From positions 1-64,000 of the forward strand of contig JAHLKH010000043.1 of the NCBI GenBank assembly GCA_025526915.1: a stretch of DNA of 64,000 nucleotides, read 5' to 3'. The notes under the pieces are model-generated. The model saw nothing but the letters and a program-made list of their open reading frames with translations, did not search any database and was not told the DNA's origin. Positions 35,501 to 46,122 of this stretch are shown here, piece after piece (position 1 is the stretch's first letter; each line of letters begins with the position of its first letter). The DNA is from Entophlyctis helioformis. Its lineage: Eukaryota; Chytridiomycota; Chytridiomycetes; Chytridiales; Chytriomycetaceae. A program made the translations under genes and the position numbers.

Positions 35501-38428
35501 GACGAAGCCATCCAGCATGCCGTGCTCCATCGTGTTGCTGGACAGTCGCCGCTCGACGCTGTGCGTGAAGCAGCCAAGTCCATTGCTTCGGGAACTGCCT
35601 TTGACGCGTCGCACCGTGCACCAGAAGTCGTTGGCCGCCGCGCCAATGCACTGTTGTCCATTCTATCTGGATCGCATGCCAAGCCCGGCAGTTATGGCAT
35701 CATTGCCAACGCAAGAGTATGTGTGCCGTCCAGCCCGCAACCGTCCAACGTCACTTGCGCTTACAGTACCCCCATTGCGTGCGGCAGATTGTGTCGCCCC
35801 TTGACCCCGCCAATCTGTTTGACATCAACGACTTTAGCGCTCTCTTGTCGTACGAGACTACCCAGCGCACTGCAAACCTCGCCGACCAGATCAAGTTCCT
35901 TCGCGTGCTAGAGGATGACGAGGCGAGCGAGGTGAAGGACGCCGATGTTGCGGCCACGTCCGACCTCATCTTCCTGACGCAGTCGTTGGTCGTGGCTGCT
36001 GCATCTGGCAATGACGACTTTGGTCTCGGCAGTCCAGCTCAACGCATTAGCCCCAGCCAGTTTGCCAGTCTGCGCCAGAGCGCCGGGTAAGCGCATCCAT
36101 GCCGCATGCCTTCCACTTACGTCCAGTGACACTCACACAGCCATGCCCTCGTCGACAGTGCGTTCTCACAAGGCGATTTCACTGCTGCTGCACTGCAGTT
36201 TACGCTTGTTGTCAACCCGGCCACGCATGTCGGACAAAAGGCAGCGGGCCTTCTCGAGACGCTTACCAAGATGGACAATGTGGCTGTGGAGGTGTTTCTG
36301 AACCCGCAGAGCGTCCATGGGTCGGATAAGCTTCCTGTGACGCGGTTCTACCGCTATGTGCTCAGCCACGAGCCGACCTTTGACGAGGATGGGTATGTCT
36401 CTGCCATGGACATGCTGCTGATAGACGGCCTGCTGACCTGGCATGGCTGGAATGGATGTAGATACTTGGCGCCTGTCGGCGTGTCGTTCAAACGCATCCC
36501 AAAAGCACCACTGCTGACGCTGGGCATGGATGGTAACTGTGCATGCGTCTCCTTATCAGTCTGTCTGGGCCATCACTCACCAGTCTCCAACGTGATAGTT
36601 ATCGGTGCATGGCTTGTCCGTCCAACGCGGTCCATCTACGATCTTGACAACATCAAGCTCTCCTCGCTGTCCGCCGACGCCATCGCAGTTGGCGTCGAGG
36701 CCGACTTTGTCCTTCAGAGCATTCTCGTCGAGGGCCATGCCCGCGATGTCTTCATCAACAGCCCGCCACGCGGCCTGCAGTTTATTCTTGGCACAGACCG
36801 CAATCCTGCGCTGGTGGACACCATAACCATGGACAATCTCGGATACGTGCAACTCAAAGCCAATCCGGGCGTGTGGAGCCTTGGCATTCGCGAAGGCCGC
36901 TCTCGCGACGTGTACCAGTTTGAATCCGTCACGTACGCACTGCGTGCCGGCCGTGCGCGTGCCGACGCGTCTGCCCTGGCCAATGCCGATGGCGCGCGTG
37001 TCGTCGTCGACTCGTTTGAAGGCGTCACGCTCATTCTGCGCGTCAGCAAGCGTCGCGGCATGGAAACGCAAGAGCTCCTGCCCACGGAGGTCGCTGCCAA
37101 GGGCGGATTCTGGAACTCGATGAAGGCACGGCTCAAGAACTCGGTGCTCAGTGGGCTGGGCGGCAGTGCGCTGTCTGGCACGGACGAGACCATCAATGTG
37201 TTCTCGGTGGCTTCTGGGCATCTCTATGAGCGGTTCTTGTCGATTATGATGCTGAGTGTCAAGCAGCAGACCAAGAGTCCCGTCAAGTTCTGGCTCATTG
37301 AGAACTTTTTGTCGCCGTCGTTCATGGTTGGTCTTTTGCTGCCATGTGCGTGGCTGTGCACTAGGCTGCAACGCTCACGCTTCGATGGGTTTAACAGGAG
37401 TTTTTGCCGCATCTGGCCAAGGCATATGGGTTTGAATACGAGCTTGTGACCTGTGAGTGGGTCTGTCGTGGATTTGTGAACACGTTCGGTGATGCAATGG
37501 CTGAATGGCGATTGCATGATGGTGCTGGACAGACAAGTGGCCCAAGTGGCTCCGCGAGCAGACTGAGAAGCAGCGCATCATTTGGGGGTATGCCATGTGT
37601 GCACTGTCGGGTTGAACGCGCATTTAGCAGGTTTGTGACCGACAGCAACTGCCGACTGACTGGCACGCAACAGATACAAGATCCTGTTCCTGGACGTGCT
37701 GTTCCCGCTCAAGGTCGACAAGGTCATCTTTGTGGACGCAGACCAAGTTGTGCGCACCGATCTCAAAGAGCTGGTTGACATGGACCTTGGCGGCGCCGTC
37801 TATGGCTACACGCCCTTTTGCTCGGACCGCACCGAGATGGACGGCTTCCGCTTCTGGCGCACCGGCTACTGGCACGACTTTCTGCAGGGCAAGCCGTACC
37901 ACATTTCGGCCCTCTACGTCGTGGATCTGGTCAAGTTCCGCGAGGTTGCTGCGGGCGACCGGCTGCGGCAGCAGTACCATTCGCTGAGTGCCGACCCGCA
38001 CTCGCTGGCCAACCTTGACCAGGATCTGCCCAACTCGATGGCGCACGCGATCCCGATCTTCTCGCTGCCGCAGGAGTGGCTGTGGTGTGAGACGTGGTGC
38101 AGTGACGAGTCGCTCAAACGCGCCAAGACGATCGATCTGGTCAGTGCCGGGCTGTCTGTCTGAATGGCCGTCTGGCGATGCATGCACTGACGCCATCGTG
38201 CATGTGTCTGGTGTGCAGTGCAACAACCCCATGACCAAGGAGCCCAAGCTGGAGCGGGCACGCCGCATTCTGCCAGAGTGGGAGGGGCTGGACAGGCAGG
38301 TGCAGGCGGTGCGCGACCGATTCGAGAAGCGCCAGTCTCGCCAGCCGCCAGCCGCGAAGACGGGCAGGGCTGCTGCTGCTGGTGGTGGTGGTGGTGGTGG
38401 TGGTGGAGGGAGCCATTCCGAGCTGTGA
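32555..38428 (+). CDS. UGGT: UDP-glucose:glycoprotein glucosyltransferase
   Basis: ER folding sensor that re-glucosylates misfolded N-glycoproteins for another calnexin cycle. Seventeen exons: 32555-32733, 32840-33928, 33993-34212, 34272-34464, 34528-34604, 34669-34887, 34954-35013, 35090-35356, 35420-35716, 35788-36086, 36141-36392, 36462-36532, 36599-37326, 37398-37452, 37533-37587, 37674-38139 and 38219-38428. All phases close, giving 1578 aa. A signal peptide ([20 protein letters not shown]) leads. Thioredoxin-like regions follow, then the beta-rich part ([37 protein letters not shown]) and the GT24 catalytic domain [30 protein letters not shown], the DAD metal site in [11 protein letters not shown], and [10 protein letters not shown]. 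The C-terminus HSEL is an ER-retrieval signal after a poly-Gly run. Exon 10 has a second in-frame acceptor at 35766. Confidence 0.97.
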
Positions 38429-38627
38429 TGTGATGCCTGTTGCACCTGCAAGCCAGCAATGCCATGAAATGCCGTGCGAGTGTCGATCCGTTCAAGTGTC
38501 CAATGAACAGCAGTGCTCGGCAGTGTGTTCATTGCATGCCTGTCTGCCTGCCTGTCTGTCTGTATATACATGTGGAGAGGAGCAGACGCCAGCCAGACCA
38601 GCCAGACAATCCAGCCAGCAAGAGCAG

Positions 38628-39220
38628 TCACTTGGACAGCAGCACACGATAGTCGAACGTCGACGCTCCCAGATCCGCCGAGCTGTGCAGCAGATGCGTC
38701 TGCATGTCCGTGAACAGCGTCTCGTCTGTCGCCGGCACGCTGCCCACGCCACGATGCGTCGCGTGCGTCCCGTGCGACTGTGCACTCGCCTGCCTCTGCG
38801 TCCCGTGTGCAGCCAGCCCCTGTGCAGCCAGCCCCTGTGCAGCCAGTCCCTGTGCAGCCAGCCCCAGACTGCGGTGCTCGAGCTTGAATGCCGGCAGAGC
38901 GCCCTTGGTCGCCACGGCCTGCTTGTCGAGCGCTGTCGAGCGCAGGCGTCCGTTGGTGTCGGCCAGGCGTCAGCACACGCACGCAGGCAGGCAGGTGGAT
39001 CGCGCGCACATACACATGCACACATGCACGCACAGAGCAGCAACTTGCCTTGCTGAGAAGGGTCCTGCGTGCGCAGAGCATAGCGGTACGGCTTGAGCTG
39101 CGCAGGTGCAGGCACGGCGCCGTTGTCTGGCACCACAAAGTGCGGGTGCGGCCGCATGGCTGCAGGCGTCTGGCTGCGCAGGGTCTCTGTCAGCGACAAC
39201 CCTTGTTCGCCTTGTTGCAT
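38628..39220 (-). CDS. Small unrecognised protein (158 aa), source of the duplicated segment
   Basis: Exons 39220-39049 and 38932-38628. The single intron uses a GC donor (AAG then GCAAGT) and ends TCGACAG. The protein begins [14 protein letters not shown] and includes [31 protein letters not shown], then about four LAAQG five-residue repeats and the C-terminus [14 protein letters not shown] recognise no domain. The start faces the UROD start only 39 bp away, so the two likely share a promoter. Most of the gene from LKPYR to the Thr-His-rich part is copied at 45775-46093 on the other strand, with the intron. A near-identical second copy and an intact frame with consensus-like splice sites support a real gene. 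Confidence 0.6.
38752..39100 (-). repeat. Duplicated segment, source copy A (349 bp)
   Basis: This piece of the 158-aa gene, read on the minus strand, recurs at 45775-46093 on the plus strand. By eye I find one substitution (CTCGAC versus CTTGAC at the intron end) and two extra 15-bp GGCTGGCTGCACAGG units here. Confidence 0.9.
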
Positions 39221-39259
39221 TCGTGGTTCAGCGACAACCAGATCAACCCCTCGGTCGAA

Positions 39260-40886
39260 ATGCCTGCAGACAGCAGCCGTTCAAGAGCCCGCTCGCCAGA
39301 GGCTGAGCCTGCCGGCCAGCGCTCGCCCAAGCGCCAGAACACCACGGCCACGCCCGCGGCTGCTGCCACAGCGACCGCGGGCAGCTCCAGCCTCTTCCCG
39401 ACGCTGACCGACGCCGACTTTCCGCCGCTCACCAACGACCTGATTCTGCGTGTGGCCCGCGGCGAGCAGGTCGAGCGAGTGCCCGTCTGGATCATGCGCC
39501 AAGCCGGCCGCTACCTGCCCGGTAAGTGCACGCTGCCCACCATCACCGATACCACCAGCAGCAGCGCCACCAGCAGCAGCCACCGTCTCATCGTCTGTCT
39601 TGCATGTCTCACACCGCCCACCAGAGTTCCGCAAGTCCCGCGAGAAGAACGACTTCTTCACCATCTGCCGCACGCCTGAGCTCGCCTGCGAGGTCACTCT
39701 GCAGCCCATCGACCGCTACGCCGGTCTGCTGGACGCCTCCATCATCTTCTCCGACATCCTCGTCGTCCCGCAGGCCATGGGCCTCGAAGTGCAGATGCTC
39801 GCCAAGCAAGGCCCGCATTTCCCCGCGCCGCTGGTCGATCCGACGCACATGTCGCGACTGAAGCCTGTCGTGAATGTCGACGAGGAGCTCGGCTATGTCT
39901 ACGGAGCCATCACGCTCACCCGCAAGAAGCTCGCCGGCCGCGTGCCGCTGTTTGGCTTTGTCGGCGCGCCGTGGACCCTGATGGCGTACATGATCGAGGG
40001 CGGCGGCAGCAAGACCCTCAGCAAGGCCAAGGCGTGGCTGTACAAGTATCCCAAGGAGTCACACGAGCTGCTCCAGCGCACGACGGATGTCGTTGTCGAC
40101 TTTCTGGTTGGCCAGGCCAAGGCCGGTGCCCAGGTGCGTTTGCTTGTTGGAGCCGGCGTCTTGCGTGCCTTGTTGCCGTGTCTGTAAAAGCAAGAGTGGC
40201 TCACATGCGAGTGGATGCGGACGTGTGCGTGCACGCGGCAGCTTCTCCAAGTCTTTGATTCATGGGCAGGCGAGCTGTCGCCGCACGACTTTAACGAGTT
40301 TGCGCTCCCATACCTCAAGCAAGTGTACGACCGCGTGTCCAAGGCGCTGTCACAGCTGTCGCCGCCCCTGAGCGTGCCCATCTCGGCCTTTGCTCGTGGC
40401 GCGTCCCATGCCCTCGAGTCCGTGGCTGCGATTGGCTACGATATCGTCCAGGTCGACTGGACGCTTGAGCCCGCTGTTGCTCGTGCGCGTGCTGGCCCCA
40501 ACGTCACTCTGCAGGGCAATGCCGACCCGTCGCTGCTGTACGGCGATCGCGAGATCATCCGGTCGACGGTCAAGAAGATGATTGCTGGCTTTGGCGGAAA
40601 GAGCCACTACATTGGCAACCTGGGCCACGGCATGTACCCTGGTACGTCGCTCCCTTGATTCCATGCTTGTCTGCGTTTGTTGTGCGTGCGATGGCGACCT
40701 GACTCTGCTGGTGCCTCTCAAAGACCACGATCCCGAGCACCTCAAGTGGTATCTGGAAGCTATTGTGAGTATTGCGGTCTCGCTGCGACCTCATTGCTTG
40801 ATGTCGCGCTCAAGCCATGCCACTGACATCTGGTCTTGCTTCCCTATCAGCGCGACTATTCCACGCAAGCCAATGCATCGTTGTAG
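39260..40886 (+). CDS. UROD: Uroporphyrinogen decarboxylase
   Basis: Fifth haem-pathway enzyme. It removes four carboxyls from uroporphyrinogen III in the cytosol. Exons 39260-39521, 39625-40133, 40242-40641, 40724-40764 and 40851-40886, 415 aa. The family start motif [17 protein letters not shown] contains the substrate-binding arginines, followed by [27 protein letters not shown] (with the catalytic Asp in FSDI), [26 protein letters not shown] and NLGHGMYP. About 45 low-complexity residues (Ala/Thr/Ser, basic) precede the domain, longer than usual, with no clear organelle signal. The last exon codes only 11 residues plus stop. Confidence 0.96.
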
Positions 40887-41004
40887 TAAAGAACACCATG
40901 CCCTTCCATCCGTCCGTCCGTCCATCCGTCCGATCCACACTTTTGTTCATTTGTAGATTTGTACCATATGGTGGCAACAGCGTTGCAGCTACAAGGAGAC
41001 CGCA

Positions 41005-43862
41005 TCACGAGTTGCCATCGTCGCTGCGGCCTTGGCTCGCACCGCTGCTTGTCCGTCGGCTCATGGACGGACTCTGCGGCCGACCGCCTGACCCGGCAGG
41101 AGTAGACTTTTTGACCAGCAGCGACTGGAAAAAGTTGGCAAGCACCTCGTTCTGGTTGGCACCGGTCGCGCCAGGTGGTCCGCTGCCAACACCGCCTGCA
41201 CCGCCGACTCCAGACGTGTTTCCGATATTGGCTGCTGCCGCTGCTGCCGCTGCGGCTGCTGCTGCGGCTGCTGATGCTGATGCTGCCGCCGCTGACGTCA
41301 CACCGGCGGTGCCCGATAAGCCGGCGGCCGATCCGCCCATGTTGCCTCCAACGGACAATGGCACGCCGTCTGGACCGACACTCATGGATGTGGTGCGCTC
41401 GAGTCCGCGTTTGCCGGCACTCTCGTTCAGCGCCATGTTCGACAAGGACTTTCCGCGCACAGCAGCAGCAGCCGTTTGGTCCTTCAGCCCAGAACGCGGC
41501 ATGTCAGTCAGAGTGCGATGGACAGCAAGGACCCGATCCACGACCGACTCACGCGTAGTTTGGCGATCTTGACAGACATGTCGCTCAGAGCCTCCTTGCT
41601 GGATGCAATCTGCGATGTCTTGGGTGCCATGGACAGCGGACTCTTGCGTCGGGGGCTGGAGTCGCCAGTGTCCTTGGGGGCAGGCTGTGGAGGCACTTCG
41701 CTGCCACTTGGACTGCCAACTGTGCCGGTACCAATGGAGGGCGAGACACTGGATCCAGACACTGCTGCTCCTGCTGCCGATGCGCCAGTGCCAGAAGTGC
41801 TCGCGCCACCGAGATCAGACGCAAAGGGAGACGCGGCTGTCGCAGAGTTGGGCAGTCCGCCTTGCTGGGATCTCGATGCCGCCATGGGTGAGCCACTGGT
41901 CGCTGATGTCGCCATGCCACCCACACTGGGCCGACCAGTGTTTGCAGACGGCGCGTCGTCGAAGCTCTGCAGAAGCGCATACTGTCGCTCCAGAAAGTCT
42001 TGGTCGTTCTCGGGCTCGTCTGGCACTTCTCTATTGGATGTTTTCTGTGTGTACATCCAGTCAGCACATGCCCGTGTCAGCCTCGACTTGAATGCCAATA
42101 AATCGAGAGTGCCACCACACTCACCTTTGAAGTGCGATCGCGAATGACAGAATGGTACACAGGCACCAGCTTGCCGAGCGGACCATGGACAGTCGGCATG
42201 GCAGCGAACTTGGGGTCGGGCTCCTTGGTTCCTGCATACACCTCGCACGCAAATCCATTGCGGATGACGCGGATCTTGCCCCACGAGTCCCATCCAGCAG
42301 GAAGGAGCAGCGCCTCGCGCTCAACATACTGCACTGGCACTGTAAAGTCAAAGATCCCACTGACTGGCGGTCGGTTGCTTCCTCCGTTGGACGACTGGCC
42401 GAGAGGCTGGCGGCCGCTTTGGCTGAGTATGCTCGTGCTCGCCGAAGACGATCCCAGTGCAGCAGAGGCAGAAACAGAAGCAGCAGCAGCGCCTTGTCCC
42501 GAGACTGTGTTTTGAAGTGCCGCAGAGGGTGCTCCAAAGAGTCTGTAGAGAGAGTACGATCGGAGGTTCGCAATCGTCTCGGGTCGCTGCAATGACACAT
42601 ACAGCAGCGCAGCACCATCTATGCACACATTCCTATGATGAGTCCATCGACAGTGCACAGCGGACAAGAGTGAGCACTCACAACTGAGACATATGGTGCG
42701 GAGAGACTGCTGGATGTAGTCGAAATGCTCATCCCTGAATGTCTTTTCGAGATCGCTGACCACTTCAGATCGATAGCAGACAACCACCATGTTGAGGCCA
42801 ATGCTGCGACACAGCACGCCAGGTCCGAGCGGAAGCATGGCAGCAGCTGTCGCGGCAGTGGCCCCTGCTCGGCGATCAGGCGATGGCGGGGCATTGGATG
42901 CCGACGATGGAAGTGTGTTGCCAAGGACGCGGCTGACTGCATCGTCTGGCTCCCTGTAGCTGCGAATGTGCAACTCCACTACGCCATTGCATTGCATGGC
43001 ATGGCAACCCATGTCAGAAGGAGCATCGCAGATGGCTGTTACAGAGCGAGTGCACTTGCATGTGTCCTTCATATCGCGCACAAGAGCCGCATGCGATCCC
43101 GACATGTCTTGGACCTTGGCCTCGAGCAGTCTCAGCCATTCGTTCAGAGTCTCGACAAACGCCCACGGCCGAGCCCAGTCGAGGAGGATAAGGACAAGCG
43201 TCTCTGCAGCCGCAGCGGGTGTCAGAGCCAGATGCAGAAGACGATGGAACGTTGGATCGTTTGCCAGATGGTACACGCCGACACGAGCGACGGCTGTTGG
43301 GACGATCGGTGCATGGACAGCGTGAGCAGACCAAGCGTGACGGCACAGACGCAGACGCAGACCCAGCACGCATGCCACCTACTCTCGTTCTCTTCGTCGT
43401 TGACGTCAAAGTGCGAGAACGACATGCCGCAAGTGGTGTCGCTGGTGCTTGGACGGCTGCCGTCCACCGAGTCGTGCTGGTCGCCACTGCTTGCACCGAC
43501 GATGGCGTCGACGACTGCTGCTGCGTCTGGCCCCGTGTCGCCTGGCCATGCCGTACAGACAGACAGACCGATATACAGACACTGCAAGTCAGCCGCGGCA
43601 CGGGCAAAGGCAAGCGGCAGCTGAAGGCCAGCGAGAGACAGCCGAGAGACGGGCGGCACACACCGCACACAAGGATGGTTCGGGTTGCCACCGTCTTGGT
43701 CGTCGAGACTTGGCCGAGGATGGCAGACCATATGTCGTCGCCCGCTGTGTCTGTGTGCTGTGTCTGCTGCTGCTGCGGCGGCGGCGGCTGTCGTTGCTGC
43801 TGCGCACCTGCACCAGCAGCCGGCCCGCTCACGACTGTCGTTGCTGTTGTCGCCACAGGCAT
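41005..43862 (-). CDS. Dynein light intermediate chain with degenerate P-loop
   Basis: Cargo-adaptor-binding subunit of cytoplasmic dynein. Exons 43862-43664, 43541-43383, 43293-42682, 42618-42125, 42044-41553 and 41481-41005, about 810 aa. Family matches: DDIWSAILGQVST before the nucleotide site, VVVCYRSEVVSDLEK then FRDEHFDYIQQSLRTICLSYGAALLYVS, and LLPAGWDSWGKIRVI. The C-terminal half is Ser/Ala/Gly-rich with a long Ala run and carries DEPENDQDFLERQYALLQS, typical of the adaptor-binding tail. The P-loop position reads GDTGPDAA instead of GxxGxGKT. A further in-frame intron (43055-42960, 96 nt, with ttctgac branch motif) is possible inside exon 3. Dynein-1 versus dynein-2 assignment is open. 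Confidence 0.88.
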
Positions 43863-44035
43863 GCCGCCAAGCCAATCTCGCGACAAGCACGCGGCAAGCC
43901 CGTTTGCACGATATGGAAAGCAATGTATTCGAGGCACCTTGCAAGTGCAACCGGCAAGTGCAACCGGCAGGCAGCAAAGAGATAACGGCAGAGGAGAGCG
44001 AGAGGGGGAGAGAGAAGAGAGAGAAGAAACAAGGA

Positions 44036-45497
44036 TCAGGCGGGGCACTTGGTGTGGACGATCGTGGGACCCGAGGCCGCGTAGTCATCGGCGGTGATCC
44101 ACTTGCTCTGGAAGGCGTCCTCGGCAGCAAGCATGGACGCGCCGACCCAGGCAGAGAACTTGCGGTTCGGGGGGACCGTGACCTTGACGACCGTGCCGGC
44201 GGGAGCGATGGCAGAAACCTCGCGCTGGAGTCGGGCATCCATGCCAGGGAACGCGCTGCTGCCACCTGCGACGATGATGTTGGCAAAGAGCGAGGCACGG
44301 ACGCTTGGGTTGCACTTCATGATGGCCTTGATGATGGCAGTCTGGAGAGCATCAGCATTGATGCCAGCAAGCGATGGCTTGAAGAGAAGCTCGGGAGCAA
44401 GGAAGAGCTCCTTCCCGATGGTGATGGTTCCGATACGCGACTCGCAGTTGACCGGCTTGACAGGCTCCTTGGAAGCGTCAAGGGCGACATAGCAGCGCTC
44501 CTCCTTGACAATCCGAAGAGCGTCGCGCTCAGCAAACGTGCTAATAGGGCGGCCGGTCTCAGCAAGGAGCACGCGGAAGTACTCGGTGATATCGGCACCG
44601 CCCAGGTTAATATGCTGGATGGCGGCCGTGTTCTGCAGCAGACAAGTATGCACAATGTCAGTGTCAGAGAGCGTTCTTTGCATTGAACGACAGACGGCCA
44701 AGCAGTCCAAGCAGTCCAAGCAGCTTAGACATACCGCAACACCATTCACATAGGGAACAATGTTCGTGACGCCATCGCCACAGTCCACCACCAGGCCGGT
44801 GATGTGGCCAGTGGAGTAGAGCGACATGAATGCCTGGCTGGCCAGGTAGACTGAGCTCGCGCCAAAGGTGTCAAACATGAGCTGCACAGTCCGCTCGCGT
44901 TCATCCTTCGAGTCGAGAGGCGTCTCGGTGAGGAAGATGGGGATATCGCCTGGGCTCATGCGGAGCACATTTTCAAAGGCGTGGCGCAGGACCATCTCCA
45001 GGTCGCTCCAGTCGGAGATGATGCCGCGCCGAATGGGATACTTGAGAACGAGGTTGCTGGCCTTCTCGATGGCTTCGTTGCCGGCCAGTGTGCTCGTGTC
45101 AAGCATGACGGATACAATTTTGGAACGACCGACGACGGTGGGGAAGACCTGATGATGTGGGTGATCGGCGTATGGATGGATGGATGGATGGATGGATGGA
45201 TGGATGGATGGATGGATGGATGGAGAGGCAAGAAGGCAGGCAGGCAAGGTTAGATGCTGCCTACATGATAATGCAGATGCATGGTGAACTGCAAAGACAA
45301 GCCAGCAGTCATGGCTTACCGCACGAGGTGAATCTTCGCCCGCAAAGCCGATCTTGGTGGTGGCAGAGCCACAGTCGACGATGATCTGTGAGCAGAGATG
45401 GTGGACGGTGGGAGATGGAAGCGATGCAGCCTGTGAGTGCCGAGCGTCATGCACTAACCATAGTTAGCGCACTTACAATGGGAGTGTCAATGGTCAT
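44036..45497 (-). CDS. Divergent actin-like protein
   Basis: Exons 45497-45477, 45385-45320, 45148-44735 and 44632-44036, 365 aa (actin is 375). Actin-fold landmarks: first phosphate loop [19 protein letters not shown] (actin has DNGSG), [41 protein letters not shown], second phosphate loop [15 protein letters not shown] (actin has DSGDGVTH), adenosine motif [17 protein letters not shown], and a C-terminus [12 protein letters not shown] close to actin's KCF end. The DNase-binding loop is shortened by about five residues and the core is strongly diverged, so this is an actin-like or orphan Arp rather than the main actin. It does not match Arp2, Arp3 or Arp1 signatures I know. A TATA box lies 78 bp upstream. 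Confidence 0.85.
45173..45223 (+). repeat. (GGAT)n microsatellite
   Basis: About twelve GGAT units lie in intron 2 of the actin-like gene. Confidence 0.9.
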
Positions 45498-45574
45498 GGT
45501 GGTTTGTGGTTGGAAGGACTTGGCTGTTGCTGGCTGTTGCTGATGTGCGGCAGGCAAGGGCGAGCGGCAGGCGA

Positions 45575-45581
45575 TTTTATA
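45575..45581 (-). promoter_or_regulatory. TATA box TATAAAA
   Basis: TATAAAA on the minus strand lies 78 bp upstream of the actin-like ATG at 45497. Confidence 0.6.
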
Positions 45582-45774
45582 GGGATGCGCTGGCGGTGCA
45601 CGGCAGACTTGCAGTTGCCCAGCCGACGGACTGCGGCCTGTGTGCACCTTGGCGTGTGCGAGCGGTCGTGTGGCAGGGTTGTGGGAGTGGCAATGCAGCC
45701 AAGGAGACCGGGCCGGCTACCCGTGTCTTTCTGGCTGCAGTCGAGCCCTCCCGAGCGCTGCATCGCCATCGCTC

Positions 45775-46093
45775 CAGCTCAAGCCGTACCGCTATGCTCT
45801 GCGCACGCAGGACCCTTCTCAGCAAGGCAAGTTGCTGCTCTGTGCGTGCATGTGTGCATGTGTATGTGCGCGCGATCCACCTGCCTGCCTGCGTGCGTGT
45901 GCTGACGCCTGGCCGACACCAACGGACGCCTGCGCTTGACAGCGCTCGACAAGCAGGCCGTGGCGACCAAGGGCGCTCTGCCGGCATTCAAGCTCGAGCA
46001 CCGCAGTCTGGGGCTGGCTGCACAGGGACTGGCTGCACAGGGGACGCAGAGGCAGGCGAGTGCACAGTCGCACGGGACGCACGCGACGCATCG
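45775..46093 (+). repeat. Duplicated segment, copy B (319 bp) of the 38.6-39.2 kb gene
   Basis: Nearly identical to 39100-38752 in reverse, including the complete GC-AG intron, so it arose by DNA copying rather than from mRNA. Copy B starts at CAGCTCAAG inside exon 1 and stops at GCATCG inside exon 2. It lacks the gene's start codon and C-terminus and is therefore a gene fragment. It sits between the actin-like promoter and the 3' end of the cyclin gene. No terminal inverted repeats or target-site duplication are apparent. Confidence 0.9.
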
Positions 46094-46122
46094 CTCCTCT
46101 CCAATGGTTTCAATACGCGGTT

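Noticed and set aside
45775..46093. Transposable element or integrated cassette as source of the duplicated segment
   Set aside because: No terminal inverted repeats, target-site duplication, transposase or reverse transcriptase; the segment is plainly a gene fragment with its intron.
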